DNA of 64,000 bases from Paucibacter_B soli (GTDB lineage Bacteria > Pseudomonadota > Gammaproteobacteria > Burkholderiales > Burkholderiaceae_C): the NCBI RefSeq assembly GCF_037482845.1, contig NZ_JBBHJW010000001.1:310001-374000 (forward strand). Reading direction: 5' to 3'. The stretch's first letter is position 1; every line of letters starts with the position of its first letter. Both the position numbers and the translations under genes were made by a program. Under the pieces are notes generated by a model. The model did no database searches and was not told the origin of the DNA. It saw only the letters and a program-made list of their open reading frames with translations. Shown piece by piece: positions 33,640 through 42,326 of this stretch.

Positions 33640-34662
33640 ATGAGTACTCAGCCTATTAGGTTCTATCAAACAGGCACCTTCACGGTGGGCAACCGCCTGC
33701 TGGCGCCCGAGCAGCGCAGCGTGCAGGCGTCCAGCGAGCGCAGCAACTCGATCAACTCGGGCCACCGCGCCTGCCAGGGCTGCGGCGAGGCGCTGGGCGC
33801 GCGCTATGCGGTGGACGCCGCGATGCGCGCCACCCAGGGCCAGCTGATCGCCGCCAACGCCACCGGCTGCCTGGAGGTGTTCTCCACGCCCTACCCCGAG
33901 AGCTCCTGGCAGCTGCCCTGGATCCATTCGCTGTTCGGCAATGCCGCGGCGGTGGGCACCGGCATCGCCGCGGCGCTCAAGGTCAAGGCCCTGAAGGCCG
34001 GCATGAGTGAAAGCGCCACGCGCGTGATCGCTCAGGGCGGCGATGGCGGCACGACCGACATCGGCTTCGGCTGCCTCTCGGGCATGTTCGAGCGCAACGA
34101 CGATGTGCTCTACATCTGCTACGACAACGAGGCCTATATGAACACCGGCGTGCAGCGCAGCTCGGCCACGCCGCCGGCCGCGCGCACCGCCACCACCATG
34201 GCGGTGGGCGCCGAGCCCGGCGCGTCCTTCGGCCAGGGCAAGAACCTGCCGCTGATCGCGATGGCGCACGAGATCCCCTATGTGGCCACCGCCACCGTGG
34301 CCGATCTGCGCGACCTGGAGGCCAAGGTCGAGCGCGCCATGAGCATGCGCGGCGCGCGCTACCTGCACATCCTCGTGCCCTGCCCGCTCGGCTGGGGCGC
34401 CGCCAGCTCGGAGACCATCAGGCTCGCCCGGCTGGCGCGCGAGACCGGCATCTTCCCGGTCTTCGAGGCCGAGCATGGCGAGATCACCCGCGTCACCAAG
34501 ATCCGCCACCGCGTGCCGGTGGACGAATACCTGAAGCCGCAGAAGCGCTTTGCGCATCTGTTCGGCACCCCGGGTCAGCCCGAGATGCTCGCGCGCATCC
34601 AGGCCGATGCCGACAAGAACATCCGCCGCTTTCAATTGCTGGATTCCGAGGTGCCGGCATGA
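33640..34662 (+). CDS. 2-oxoacid (pyruvate):ferredoxin oxidoreductase, beta subunit (TPP-binding)
   Basis: The 340-residue beta subunit carries CQGCGEALGAR, NATGCLEVFS, the thiamine diphosphate motif GGDGGTTDIGFGCLSG with YDNEAYMNTGVQRS, and LVPCPLGWG. The Cys in these segments match the [4Fe-4S] ligands of PorB-type subunits. The ATG directly follows the alpha stop; its own end overlaps the flavoprotein gene by 4 nt. The four-gene order (gamma, alpha, beta, flavoprotein) is compact and clearly one operon. Confidence 0.9.
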   Translation: MSTQPIRFYQTGTFTVGNRLLAPEQRSVQASSERSNSINSGHRACQGCGEALGARYAVDAAMRATQGQLIAANATGCLEVFSTPYPESSWQLPWIHSLFGNAAAVGTGIAAALKVKALKAGMSESATRVIAQGGDGGTTDIGFGCLSGMFERNDDVLYICYDNEAYMNTGVQRSSATPPAARTATTMAVGAEPGASFGQGKNLPLIAMAHEIPYVATATVADLRDLEAKVERAMSMRGARYLHILVPCPLGWGAASSETIRLARLARETGIFPVFEAEHGEITRVTKIRHRVPVDEYLKPQKRFAHLFGTPGQPEMLARIQADADKNIRRFQLLDSEVPA

Positions 34663-36308
34663 GCATGCAAAAACCGTTCGCGATCACGCTCGATCCCGGC
34701 TCCTCGCTGGCCAACAAGACCGGCTCCTGGCGCACCGAGCGCCCGGTCTATGTGGACCGCCTGCCGCCCTGCAATGCCGAATGCCCGGCCGGCGAGGACA
34801 TCCAGGGCTGGCTCTTCCATGCCGAGAGCGGCGCCTACGAGGCGGCCTGGCGCCATCTGACGCGCGACAACCCCTTCCCCGCCATCATGGGCCGGGTCTG
34901 CTATCACCGCTGCGAGGCGGTATGCAACCGCGGCCGACTGGACGAGGCGGTGGGCATCAACTCGGTGGAGCGCTTTCTGGGCGACGAGGCCATCAAGCAG
35001 GGCTGGCAGTTCACGCCACCGGCGCACGAGTCGGGCAAGCATGTGCTGGTCGTGGGTGCCGGGCCCTCGGGCATGTCGGCCGCCTACCAGCTGCGCCGCC
35101 TGGGCCACCGCGTCACCGTGCTGGAGGCCGGCCCCATGCTGGGCGGCATGATGCGCTTCGGCATCCCCAAGTACCGCCTGCCGCGCGCGGTGCTGGAGGC
35201 CGAGCTGCAGCGCATCGTCGCGCTGGGGGTGGAGGTCAAGCTCAACTGCAAGGTCAGCGACCTGGACGAGGCCATGCGCGTGGGAGGCTATGACGCGGCC
35301 TTCCTGGCGGTGGGCGCGCATATCGCCAAGCGCGCCTTCATCCCGGCCAAGGATGGCGCCCACATCCTCGACGCCGTCGCCGTGCTGCGCTCGATGGAAG
35401 GCGCCGAGAGGCCCATGCTGGGCCGCCGCGTGGTGGTCTATGGCGGCGGCAACACCGCCATCGATATGGCGCGCACCGCCCGCCGGCTGGGCGCCACCGA
35501 GGCCATCATCGTCTACCGCCGCACGCGCGCGCAGATGCCAGCGCACGACTCCGAGCTCGAGGAGGCGCTGGAGGAGGGTGTGATGGTGAAGTGGCTCTCG
35601 ACCATCAAGCATGCCGATATGGATGCCAATGGTGGCGCGCTGATGATCGAGAAGATGACGCTGGACGCCGAGGGCCGCCCCCAGCCCACCGGCGAGTTCG
35701 AGCTGCTGGAGGCCGACTCGCTGGTGCTGGCGCTGGGGCAAGACGTGGACCTCTCGCTGCTGGACCGGGTGCCAGGTCTTGCCATGAAGGACGGCGTGGT
35801 GCAGGTGGACCCGGCCACCCTGATGACCGGACACCCCGGCATCTTCGCCGGCGGCGACATGGTGCCGGCCGAGCGCAACGTCACGGTGGCGGTGGGCCAT
35901 GGCAAGAAGGCCGCGCGCAGCATCGATGCCTGGCTGCGCGGCCAGGTGCTGGACCGCCCACTTCCCAAGCACGCGCCCGCCAGCTTCGAGCGCCTCAACC
36001 CCTGGTACTACAGCGACGCGCCCAAGACCCTGCGTCCGCAGCTGGACCTGGCGCGCCGCAGCAGCAGCTTCGATGAGGTGCAGGGCGGGCTCAGCGCCGA
36101 GAACGCCTTGTTCGAGGCACGCCGCTGCCTGAGCTGCGGCAACTGCTTTGAATGCGACAACTGCTACGGCGTCTGCCCCGACAACGCCGTCATCAAGCTC
36201 GGCCCCGGCCAGCGCTTCGAGTTCAACTACGACTACTGCAAGGGCTGCGGCATCTGCGCGGCCGAATGCCCCTGCGGCGCGATCGAGATGCGGCCGGAGC
36301 AGGTTTAG
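34659..36308 (+). CDS. Fused GltD-like NAD(P)H flavoprotein and 2x[4Fe-4S] ferredoxin subunit
   Basis: The 549-residue protein begins with a Cys-rich GltD-type domain (CNAECPAGEDIQGW, CYHRCEAVCNRG), then FAD and NAD(P) Rossmann motifs (VLVVGAGPSGMSAAY; VVVYGGGNTAIDMA), and FAGGDMV. The last 60 residues are a two-cluster ferredoxin (CLSCGNCFECDNCYGVCP and CKGCGICAAECPCGA). This joins the ferredoxin (delta) role and an NAD(P)H-ferredoxin reductase in one chain, like KorC described in Thauera, so the complex could exchange electrons directly between NAD(P)H and the 2-oxoacid reaction. Confidence 0.88.
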   Translation: MSMQKPFAITLDPGSSLANKTGSWRTERPVYVDRLPPCNAECPAGEDIQGWLFHAESGAYEAAWRHLTRDNPFPAIMGRVCYHRCEAVCNRGRLDEAVGINSVERFLGDEAIKQGWQFTPPAHESGKHVLVVGAGPSGMSAAYQLRRLGHRVTVLEAGPMLGGMMRFGIPKYRLPRAVLEAELQRIVALGVEVKLNCKVSDLDEAMRVGGYDAAFLAVGAHIAKRAFIPAKDGAHILDAVAVLRSMEGAERPMLGRRVVVYGGGNTAIDMARTARRLGATEAIIVYRRTRAQMPAHDSELEEALEEGVMVKWLSTIKHADMDANGGALMIEKMTLDAEGRPQPTGEFELLEADSLVLALGQDVDLSLLDRVPGLAMKDGVVQVDPATLMTGHPGIFAGGDMVPAERNVTVAVGHGKKAARSIDAWLRGQVLDRPLPKHAPASFERLNPWYYSDAPKTLRPQLDLARRSSSFDEVQGGLSAENALFEARRCLSCGNCFECDNCYGVCPDNAVIKLGPGQRFEFNYDYCKGCGICAAECPCGAIEMRPEQV

Positions 36309-36321
36309 CCAGGATGGCGGC

Positions 36322-37119
36322 ATGAACAAGCCCTCCGAGACCGCCCTCATCACCGGCGCCTCCTCGGGCATAGGCGCGGCGTTGGCTCGGCGCTTTGCGC
36401 GTGCCGGTTTCAATGTGGTGCTGGTGGCGCGCAGCGCCGACAAGCTCGCGGCCCTGGCCAAGGCGTTGACGGCCGAGCATGGCGTGAAGGCCTGGGCGGT
36501 GGTGGCCGATCTGGCCCGACCCGATGCTGCCGCCGACCTGGCCAGCGCGATGAAGCGAGCGCGCCGGCCCATCGACCTGCTGGTGAACAACGCCGGCGTG
36601 CTGGCCCATGGCAGTTTTGTGGAGATGCCGGCGCAGCGCCACCAGCAGCTCATAGACCTGAACATCAGCGGCCTCACTGCCATGCTGGCCGCCTTTGTGC
36701 CGCCCATGGTGGCGCGCGGCCGCGGCCGGGTGCTCAACGTGGCCTCGATCGCGGCCTTCCAGCCGGTGCCCAGCCTGGCCAGCTATGCCGCCAGCAAGGC
36801 CTATGTGCTCTCGCTCACCGAGTCGCTGTCGGAAGAGTTGAAGGGCACCGGCGTGAGCATCACGGCGCTATGCCCCGGCATCACCGCGACCGGCATGCTG
36901 GAGCAGGCACGCGCCGAGCATGCCGAACTTGCCAGGCTGCCCGGCCTTGTGATCGGCAGCGCCGAGGCGGTGGCCGACGCGGGCTTCGAGGCCTGCATGC
37001 AGGGCGAGGTGATCTGCGTGCCGGGCGTGCTCAACCTCGCCACCATGCTGGCCGGCCGCGCCACGCCCAAGTGGCTGCTGCGGCGCGTCAGCGGCGCGCT
37101 CTCCCGGAGCTTGAAGTAG
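36322..37119 (+). CDS. Short-chain dehydrogenase/reductase
   Basis: The 265-residue SDR has TGASSGIG for the cofactor phosphate loop, LVNNAGVL, the catalytic Ser region LNVASIAAFQ, and YAASKAY with the active Tyr and Lys. The C-terminal part ends with a hydrophobic, basic segment (TMLAGRATPKWLLRRVSGAL) often seen in membrane-associated DltE/YqjQ-like SDRs. The basic residue after the first strand (ARS) fits NADP(H). Substrate is unknown. It begins 13 nt after the flavoprotein stop, so may be read from the same transcript. Confidence 0.88.
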   Translation: MNKPSETALITGASSGIGAALARRFARAGFNVVLVARSADKLAALAKALTAEHGVKAWAVVADLARPDAAADLASAMKRARRPIDLLVNNAGVLAHGSFVEMPAQRHQQLIDLNISGLTAMLAAFVPPMVARGRGRVLNVASIAAFQPVPSLASYAASKAYVLSLTESLSEELKGTGVSITALCPGITATGMLEQARAEHAELARLPGLVIGSAEAVADAGFEACMQGEVICVPGVLNLATMLAGRATPKWLLRRVSGALSRSLK

Positions 37120-37123
37120 CGCG

Positions 37124-38275
37124 CTAAGGCTTGGCGACGCGCCAGTCGCGGAACAGATCCAGGTCCACGCCGTCGGGGTAGTTCAGGTAACCGGGCAGGT
37201 GGCCCTTCACCCCCTTCACCCCGTACTGCCAGATGATGGCCTTGGTCTGGCGGTCCAGCACGATGACGCGGTCGTGCAGATCGTCCACCACCAGCACGTC
37301 GCCAGTGTCGGGCAGTTCGCGGGCGATGGAGGGATGGTCCAGCATGCCCTCGCCCTCGCGCACGAAGTATTCCCAGCTCGGCTTGCCGCTGGCGGGGTCG
37401 AAGATCACCACGCGGCCGGGTTTGCTGAAGTCGGCCACGATCAGCTGCTTGCCGTCCACGGTGGGAAAGGTGTCGGAGGGGTAGCGCACATGCGGGGCGC
37501 GCACGCTCCACAGCACCTTGCCAGCGCGCGTGATGCGCGAGACCCAGGAATCGCTGATCTCGGTCACCAGGATGTCGCCGTTGTCCATCGGCGTGGCGCC
37601 GTTCGGATGGCCCAGGTATTGCGGCGGCTGGTGCTTGCAATGGCCGGGCTGGCCCCATTGGGTCTGGATGCTGCTGTCCTTGGGATCAATGATCAGCACG
37701 CGGCAGTTGCGGATGTCGGCGGTGAGAAACATGCCATCGGCCAGCAGATGCGCATCGTCCGGGTAGTTGAGCAGATTGCCCTTGCTGCCGCGCGTGTCGG
37801 GCACGCCATAGGTCCAGGTGATGGCGCGCTGCTCGTAGTCCACCAGGTGCACGTCGAAGTTGTCTTCCTCACTGACCGCGAGCAGGCGGCCATCGGCCGA
37901 GAAGTTCACATCCTCGTTGCCGCGGTAGAGCTTGAGATTGGGCGAGGGGAACTCCCAGACGATGCGCTTGTCGGGCGCCACCTCGATGAGCCGGTTGTTG
38001 CGACGGTCGGCGATCACGATCGGATAGGGCAGCGGCTTGCCCCAGGAGGCCACCGGCTTGCTGCGGCTGCCGGTGACGGGCGGAATCGGCGGCAGCACCG
38101 CGCCGCTGGACACCATGCCGGCACCCAGCATCTCGCGCGTGACCTCGACCGCGGTGCCCGGCGCGTCGGCTCGCTGAGCTGGCTTGGGCGCCTTGGCAGC
38201 GGCCGGCTCGCACAGCAGCATCAGCGCCGCGAGGGTGAGAAAAGAAAGGCCATGGCGGGTGTTGGGCAGCTTCAT
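37124..38275 (-). CDS. Secreted beta-propeller (PQQ/arylsulfotransferase-like) protein
   Basis: The 383-residue protein has a signal peptide (LSFLTLAALMLLCEPAAA) and repeated blade motifs such as IVIADRRNNRLIEVAPDKRI, HLVDYEQRAITWTYG, RVLIIDPKDSSIQTQWG and VIVLDRQTKAIIWQYG. Such propellers resemble PQQ-enzyme-like or arylsulfotransferase repeats, but no PQQ or sulfate-transfer catalytic set is evident. It is convergent with the SDR gene (4-nt gap). An exported binding or scaffold protein is most likely. Confidence 0.8.
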   Translation of the reverse strand: MKLPNTRHGLSFLTLAALMLLCEPAAAKAPKPAQRADAPGTAVEVTREMLGAGMVSSGAVLPPIPPVTGSRSKPVASWGKPLPYPIVIADRRNNRLIEVAPDKRIVWEFPSPNLKLYRGNEDVNFSADGRLLAVSEEDNFDVHLVDYEQRAITWTYGVPDTRGSKGNLLNYPDDAHLLADGMFLTADIRNCRVLIIDPKDSSIQTQWGQPGHCKHQPPQYLGHPNGATPMDNGDILVTEISDSWVSRITRAGKVLWSVRAPHVRYPSDTFPTVDGKQLIVADFSKPGRVVIFDPASGKPSWEYFVREGEGMLDHPSIARELPDTGDVLVVDDLHDRVIVLDRQTKAIIWQYGVKGVKGHLPGYLNYPDGVDLDLFRDWRVAKP

Positions 38276-38328
38276 GGCGTCACCATGCCGCAAGCGCGCG
38301 AGCCAGAGTTTGACCCGGGGCAACAGGC

Positions 38329-38997
38329 CTACAGACTCTCGCGTACCACCCGGCCGTTCAGCGGCTGCACCTCGCGCGCATTGGGCGCGATCAAGCCGGC
38401 CAGCCGCTGCAGTTGCGCGGCCGAGAGCGTCTGCGGCTGTTTCGCAATCAGCCATTGCACGCCCTCGGTACAGGGCGGCGCGGTGAGCGAGCCCTGGTAG
38501 GCAAAGTAGCCGCGTTCGGCGGGCAGCAGCGCCGCCGGGTCCAGCGCCAGCCGGCGCTCGGCCTCGCCCTGCGCCGGCAGATCGGGCAGCAGGCCGGCCA
38601 GGGCCGGGTGCTCGGCACCCAGGCGGAACCACAGCACCAGGGCCAGCAGCTGGCCGCTGCGGCTCTTGTGCAGCAGGTGCATGGCCATGGGGAAGTCTTC
38701 GCCGCGCAGGCGGTCGCCACCGGGCAGGTGGAAATGCAGCTGCTGCAGAGTAAAGGGCTGGCCGCCGATCAGCAGCCGGCTGCCCGCGGCCACGCGCAGC
38801 CGCACCGTATGGCCGTCATGCTGCACGCGGGCCGTGCCGGCGCGGTAATCAAAGCGCAGGGCCGGCAGGGCCTGGCGCTGGCTTGCGGCGATGTCCACCG
38901 GCGATTGCTGCCGGCCGCTCTCGCATAAGCTGGTCTGGGCGCCGGCATGGGCCGGCAGGGCCAGCGCCAGCAGCGCCGCGACAAACAGGCGGTTCAG
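38329..38997 (-). CDS. Periplasmic alpha-carbonic anhydrase
   Basis: The 222-residue protein converts CO2 and bicarbonate. Zinc ligands His88 and His90 (LHFH) and His107 (AMHLLH) are present, with Glu100 in RGED, QQSPVDI and LTAPPCTEGVQW. The signal peptide (LFVAALLALALPAHAGA) sends it to the periplasm. No ATG, GTG or TTG fits: the frame begins sensibly only at CTG 38997, in the sequence CTGA that overlaps the frdD stop by 4 nt, the same coupling seen at the other gene junctions of the operon. It is the last gene of rquA-frdABCD. Confidence 0.85.
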   Translation of the reverse strand: MNRLFVAALLALALPAHAGAQTSLCESGRQQSPVDIAASQRQALPALRFDYRAGTARVQHDGHTVRLRVAAGSRLLIGGQPFTLQQLHFHLPGGDRLRGEDFPMAMHLLHKSRSGQLLALVLWFRLGAEHPALAGLLPDLPAQGEAERRLALDPAALLPAERGYFAYQGSLTAPPCTEGVQWLIAKQPQTLSAAQLQRLAGLIAPNAREVQPLNGRVVRESL

Positions 38998-39356
38998 AAG
39001 CCGACCCGCAGCAGATTCACCGCCGCCACCATGCTGATCGCAAAAGCGCTGCCGTAGCAGCACAGCTTGGCCACCAGGCCCTTGTGGATGCCCACGTCGT
39101 GCAGGCTGCACAGGATGCGGTGCGCCGCATGCCAGGCGAACAGCGCGATCACCGCCAGCAGGAACAGCTTGCCCAGGCCGCTCTGCGCCAGCGCCAGCAC
39201 GCGGGGGTAGCTCAGCAGCTCGGGCGAGTAGAACCAGCCCAGCGGCACCGCCAACCCGGTGATGAAGACCAGGGCCGTGCCCAGCAGCGCCGACAGCATG
39301 CCGCCGGCGCCGAACATCAGCCAGAAGATGGGGGCGTTGGAGCGCGGCTTGCTCAT
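38994..39356 (-). CDS. frdD: Fumarate reductase membrane anchor subunit D
   Basis: The 120-residue protein has three membrane helices (IFWLMFGAGGMLSALLGTAL; LGKLFLLAVIALFAWHAAHR; LCCYGSAFAISMVAAVNLL) and the FrdD-type WHAAHRI(L) motif. Size matches E. coli FrdD (119). With FrdC it forms the heme-free quinol site. It starts at ATG 39356, overlapping the frdC stop by 4 nt (ATGA). Confidence 0.9.
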   Translation of the reverse strand: MSKPRSNAPIFWLMFGAGGMLSALLGTALVFITGLAVPLGWFYSPELLSYPRVLALAQSGLGKLFLLAVIALFAWHAAHRILCSLHDVGIHKGLVAKLCCYGSAFAISMVAAVNLLRVGF

Positions 39357-39775
39357 GACTGCCACCATGCGGCCAGAAGAAGCACCACCACGGTAGCCAG
39401 CGCGGCCGCCGTCCAGCCGGTGCGCTGGATCGCGCCGGCACTCACTTGCTCACCACCCACTTTGATCATGGGCAGGGTCTTGGGCATGATCTGGAACCAG
39501 CTGTAGGCATGGATCACAAAGGCCGCCAGCAGCACCAGATGCAACAACAGCGAGAGCGGCGAGCGCAAACCTTGCAGCCAGCCGTTCCAGGCCGCCTCGC
39601 CCTGCGCCAGCCGCAGCACGCCCACGCACAGCACGATCGCATAGGCGGCCACCGCGAAGGCGGTGGTCTCGCGCAGCATGTAGCGCATGAAGAAGGGATC
39701 GCGCTTCCACCAGCCCGTCATGGGGCGGCGGTAGGGCGGGTGGCGCTTGACCTTGGTGGATGTGGACGGGGTCAT
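39353..39775 (-). CDS. frdC: Fumarate reductase membrane anchor subunit C
   Basis: The 140-residue protein matches FrdC: YRRPMTGWWKRDPFFMRYML at the N-terminus, three helices, and HAYSWFQIMPKTLPM, which borders the quinol site in E. coli FrdC. It overlaps frdB by 4 nt (ATGA). No heme-ligating His pair of class B/C enzymes is apparent, so it is the class D type. Confidence 0.92.
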   Translation of the reverse strand: MTPSTSTKVKRHPPYRRPMTGWWKRDPFFMRYMLRETTAFAVAAYAIVLCVGVLRLAQGEAAWNGWLQGLRSPLSLLLHLVLLAAFVIHAYSWFQIMPKTLPMIKVGGEQVSAGAIQRTGWTAAALATVVVLLLAAWWQS

Positions 39776-40536
39776 GTCTTGCCTCCACGCTTGGAGCCTG
39801 GCAGCAGAAAGCGTTTGAAAAAGTAGTCGGTGGCGCTGGTCATCTTGTTTTGATTCACCGCACGCGCCGGGTCCACGCCCTTGGGGCAGACCTCGGAGCA
39901 ATAGCCCACCGCGGTACAGCTCCACACGCCGTCCTGCGCGTTCAGCACCTCCATGCGCTGGGCTTGGCCGCCGTCGCGCGAGTCGGCGTTGTAGCGGTGC
40001 AAGAGGGCCAGCGCGCCGGGGCCGGTGAACTCGGGGTCCAGGCCGAACTGCGGGCAGGCCGCGTAGCAAAGCATGCAGTTGATGCAGGAGCTGTACTGCT
40101 CGATGCGTTCCAGCTCCTCGGGCGTCTGCAGATACTCGCCCTGCGCCAGCGTGCGCGGCTGCTTGGGAATGATGTAGGGTTTGACGCTCTCGAGCTTTTG
40201 CACGAAGGGCGCCACGCTCACCACCAGATCGCGCTCGATCGGCAGATGCGCCAGCGCCTCCACCCGGATCGGCCCGGGGGCGAAGTCGCGCATAAAGCTC
40301 TGGCAGCTCAGCATGGGCTTGCCGTTGATCATCATGCCGCAGCTGCCGCAGATCGCCATGCGGCAGGACCAGCGGAAGCTCAAGGAGCCGTCCTGCTCAT
40401 CCTTGATCTGCTGCAGGCACTGCAGCACCGACATATCGTCGCTATAGGGCACAGTGAAGCGTTGCCAGACCGGCTCGCTTTCCTGCTCGGGCCGGTAGCG
40501 CAGCACTTCGATGACGATGGTTTTGCTGTCAGACAT
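39772..40536 (-). CDS. frdB: Fumarate reductase iron-sulfur subunit
   Basis: The 254-residue protein carries the three clusters of FrdB: [2Fe-2S] (SCRMAICGSCGMMINGKPML plus SC), [4Fe-4S] (CINCMLCYAACP) and [3Fe-4S] (CTAVGYCSEVCPKGVDP). It passes electrons from the quinol site to FAD in FrdA. The start ATG 40536 gives the family length and overlaps frdA by 8 nt; the longer frame to 40587 would add a basic extension inside frdA. Confidence 0.95.
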   Translation of the reverse strand: MSDSKTIVIEVLRYRPEQESEPVWQRFTVPYSDDMSVLQCLQQIKDEQDGSLSFRWSCRMAICGSCGMMINGKPMLSCQSFMRDFAPGPIRVEALAHLPIERDLVVSVAPFVQKLESVKPYIIPKQPRTLAQGEYLQTPEELERIEQYSSCINCMLCYAACPQFGLDPEFTGPGALALLHRYNADSRDGGQAQRMEVLNAQDGVWSCTAVGYCSEVCPKGVDPARAVNQNKMTSATDYFFKRFLLPGSKRGGKT

Positions 40537-42325
40537 GGCGCGCCTCCGCCTCGGCCTGTGCATCCGCTTTTTCGCCCGCCGCACCATAGGCGCGCGTGCC
40601 CGGCGGCGAGCTGGTGATCTTCACGTCGCCGTAGGCAATGCGCGGTGCCTCGGCGCCGGCGTAGTAAGCCAGGCTGTGCTTGAGGAAGCGCACATCGTCG
40701 CGCTCGCCAAGCCCCTCATCCAGGCGCTGGTGCGAACCGCGCGATTCCTCGCGCTGCAGGGCCGAGTGGGCGATCGCCTGGGCCACGTCGAGCAGATAGC
40801 CCAGCTCGATGGCCAGCAGCCACTCGGTGTTCCAGGCGCGCGAATGATCGTCCAGATGCAGATGCTGGTAGCGAGCCTTCAGCTCGGCCAGCTTGGCGCA
40901 GGCGGCGCGCATGGTGTCTGCGCTGCGGTAGATGCCGCAGCCGTCTTCCATGCATTGCGCCATCTCCTTGCGCAGGGTGGCGATGCGCTCGCCGCCGCTG
41001 GGCTTGGTGACGAGCGAGAGCGCATGGCCGCGCACCTCCTCGGCCAGGGCGGCAATCGCCGCGCCGTCGCCATGGCCATGCTGGCGTGCGAATGCCGCGG
41101 CCTCGGTGCCGGCCAGCTTGCCGAACACCAGCAGCTCGGTGAGCGAGTTGGAACCCAGGCGGTTGGCGCCATGGATGCCCACGCTGGAGCATTCGCCGGC
41201 CGAGTACAGGCCCGGCAGCGGCGCCGCGGTCCTGGCGTCGGCCAGGATGCCGCCCATGGTGTAGTGCACCGCCGGCAGCACGGGGATCGGCTGCTTGGCC
41301 GGATCGACGCCCAGGTATTGGACGGCGAGTTCGTAGATCTGCGGCAGGCGCTCGCGCAGCTTCTTCTCGCCCAGATGGCGCAGGTCCAGATGCACCACAT
41401 GGCCATGCGGGCCCTGCACGGTGCGGCCCTTGCGCTTCTCATGCCAAAAGGCCTGGCTGAGGCGGTCGCGCGGGCCCAGCTCCATGGCCTTGTTGCGCGG
41501 CTCGGGCGTGGCGGGGCCGAGGCCGTAGTCCTGCAGATAGCGGTAGCCGTCCTTGTTGAGCAGGAAGCCGCCCTCGCCGCGGCAGGCCTCGGTGAACAGC
41601 AGGCCGGTGCCGGGCATGCAGGTGGGGTGGTATTGCACGAACTCCATGTCGCGCAGCGGCACGCCATGGCGGTAGGCCAGGGCCATGCCATCGCCGGTGA
41701 CGATGCCGCCGTTGGTGTTCTCGCGGAACACCCGGCCGGCACCGCCGGTGGCGATGACCACCGCCTTGGCCTGGATCAGCTTGAACTCGCCACTGGCGAT
41801 CGCTATCGCCACCGCGCCCTGCACGCGGCCCTCATGCACGATCAGGTCGACGCAGAAATACTCGTCCAGGCGCTGGATCTGCGGGAACTGGATCGAGGTC
41901 TGGAACAGCGTGTGCAGCATGTGGAAGCCGGTCTTGTCGGCGGCAAACCAGGTGCGCTCGATCTTCATGCCGCCAAAGGCGCGCACGTTCACATGGCCGT
42001 CGGGCTTGCGGCTCCAGGGGCAGCCCCAATGCTCCATCTGCACCAGCTCCTCACGCGCCTGGCCGACGAAGTACTCCACCACGTCCTGCTCGCACAGCCA
42101 GTCGCCGCCGGCCACGGTGTCGTGGAAATGGGCGTCCAGGCTGTCATGCGCCTGCGTCACCGCGGCGGCGCCGCCCTCGGCCGCCACCGTGTGGCTGCGC
42201 ATCGGGTAGACCTTGGAGAGCAGCGCCACCCGCGCGCCCGGGTCGGCCTGCGCCACCGCGATCGCCGCCCTCAGCCCGGCGCCACCGGCACCGATGATGA
42301 GCACATCCGTCTTGTAGCTGTCCAT
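40529..42325 (-). CDS. frdA: Fumarate reductase flavoprotein subunit
   Basis: The 598-residue protein has the FAD motif VLIIGAGGAGLRAAIAVAQ, the covalent flavin His in MRSHTVAAEGG, and the active-site regions HWGCPWSRKPDGHVNVRAFG, EFVQYHPTCMPGTG and GLYSAGECSSVGIHGANRLG. It reduces fumarate to succinate (or the reverse). Length and the order A-B-C-D fit the E. coli type rather than succinate dehydrogenase. Its ATG is 1 nt after the rquA stop, binding it to rhodoquinone synthesis. Confidence 0.95.
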   Translation of the reverse strand: MDSYKTDVLIIGAGGAGLRAAIAVAQADPGARVALLSKVYPMRSHTVAAEGGAAAVTQAHDSLDAHFHDTVAGGDWLCEQDVVEYFVGQAREELVQMEHWGCPWSRKPDGHVNVRAFGGMKIERTWFAADKTGFHMLHTLFQTSIQFPQIQRLDEYFCVDLIVHEGRVQGAVAIAIASGEFKLIQAKAVVIATGGAGRVFRENTNGGIVTGDGMALAYRHGVPLRDMEFVQYHPTCMPGTGLLFTEACRGEGGFLLNKDGYRYLQDYGLGPATPEPRNKAMELGPRDRLSQAFWHEKRKGRTVQGPHGHVVHLDLRHLGEKKLRERLPQIYELAVQYLGVDPAKQPIPVLPAVHYTMGGILADARTAAPLPGLYSAGECSSVGIHGANRLGSNSLTELLVFGKLAGTEAAAFARQHGHGDGAAIAALAEEVRGHALSLVTKPSGGERIATLRKEMAQCMEDGCGIYRSADTMRAACAKLAELKARYQHLHLDDHSRAWNTEWLLAIELGYLLDVAQAIAHSALQREESRGSHQRLDEGLGERDDVRFLKHSLAYYAGAEAPRIAYGDVKITSSPPGTRAYGAAGEKADAQAEAEARHV

Positions 42326-42326
42326 G

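Noticed and set aside
38998..39441. An N-terminal extension of the carbonic anhydrase frame up to 39441
   Set aside because: It would run through frdD and part of frdC in another frame and bury the signal peptide; the CTG start at 38997 is more sensible.
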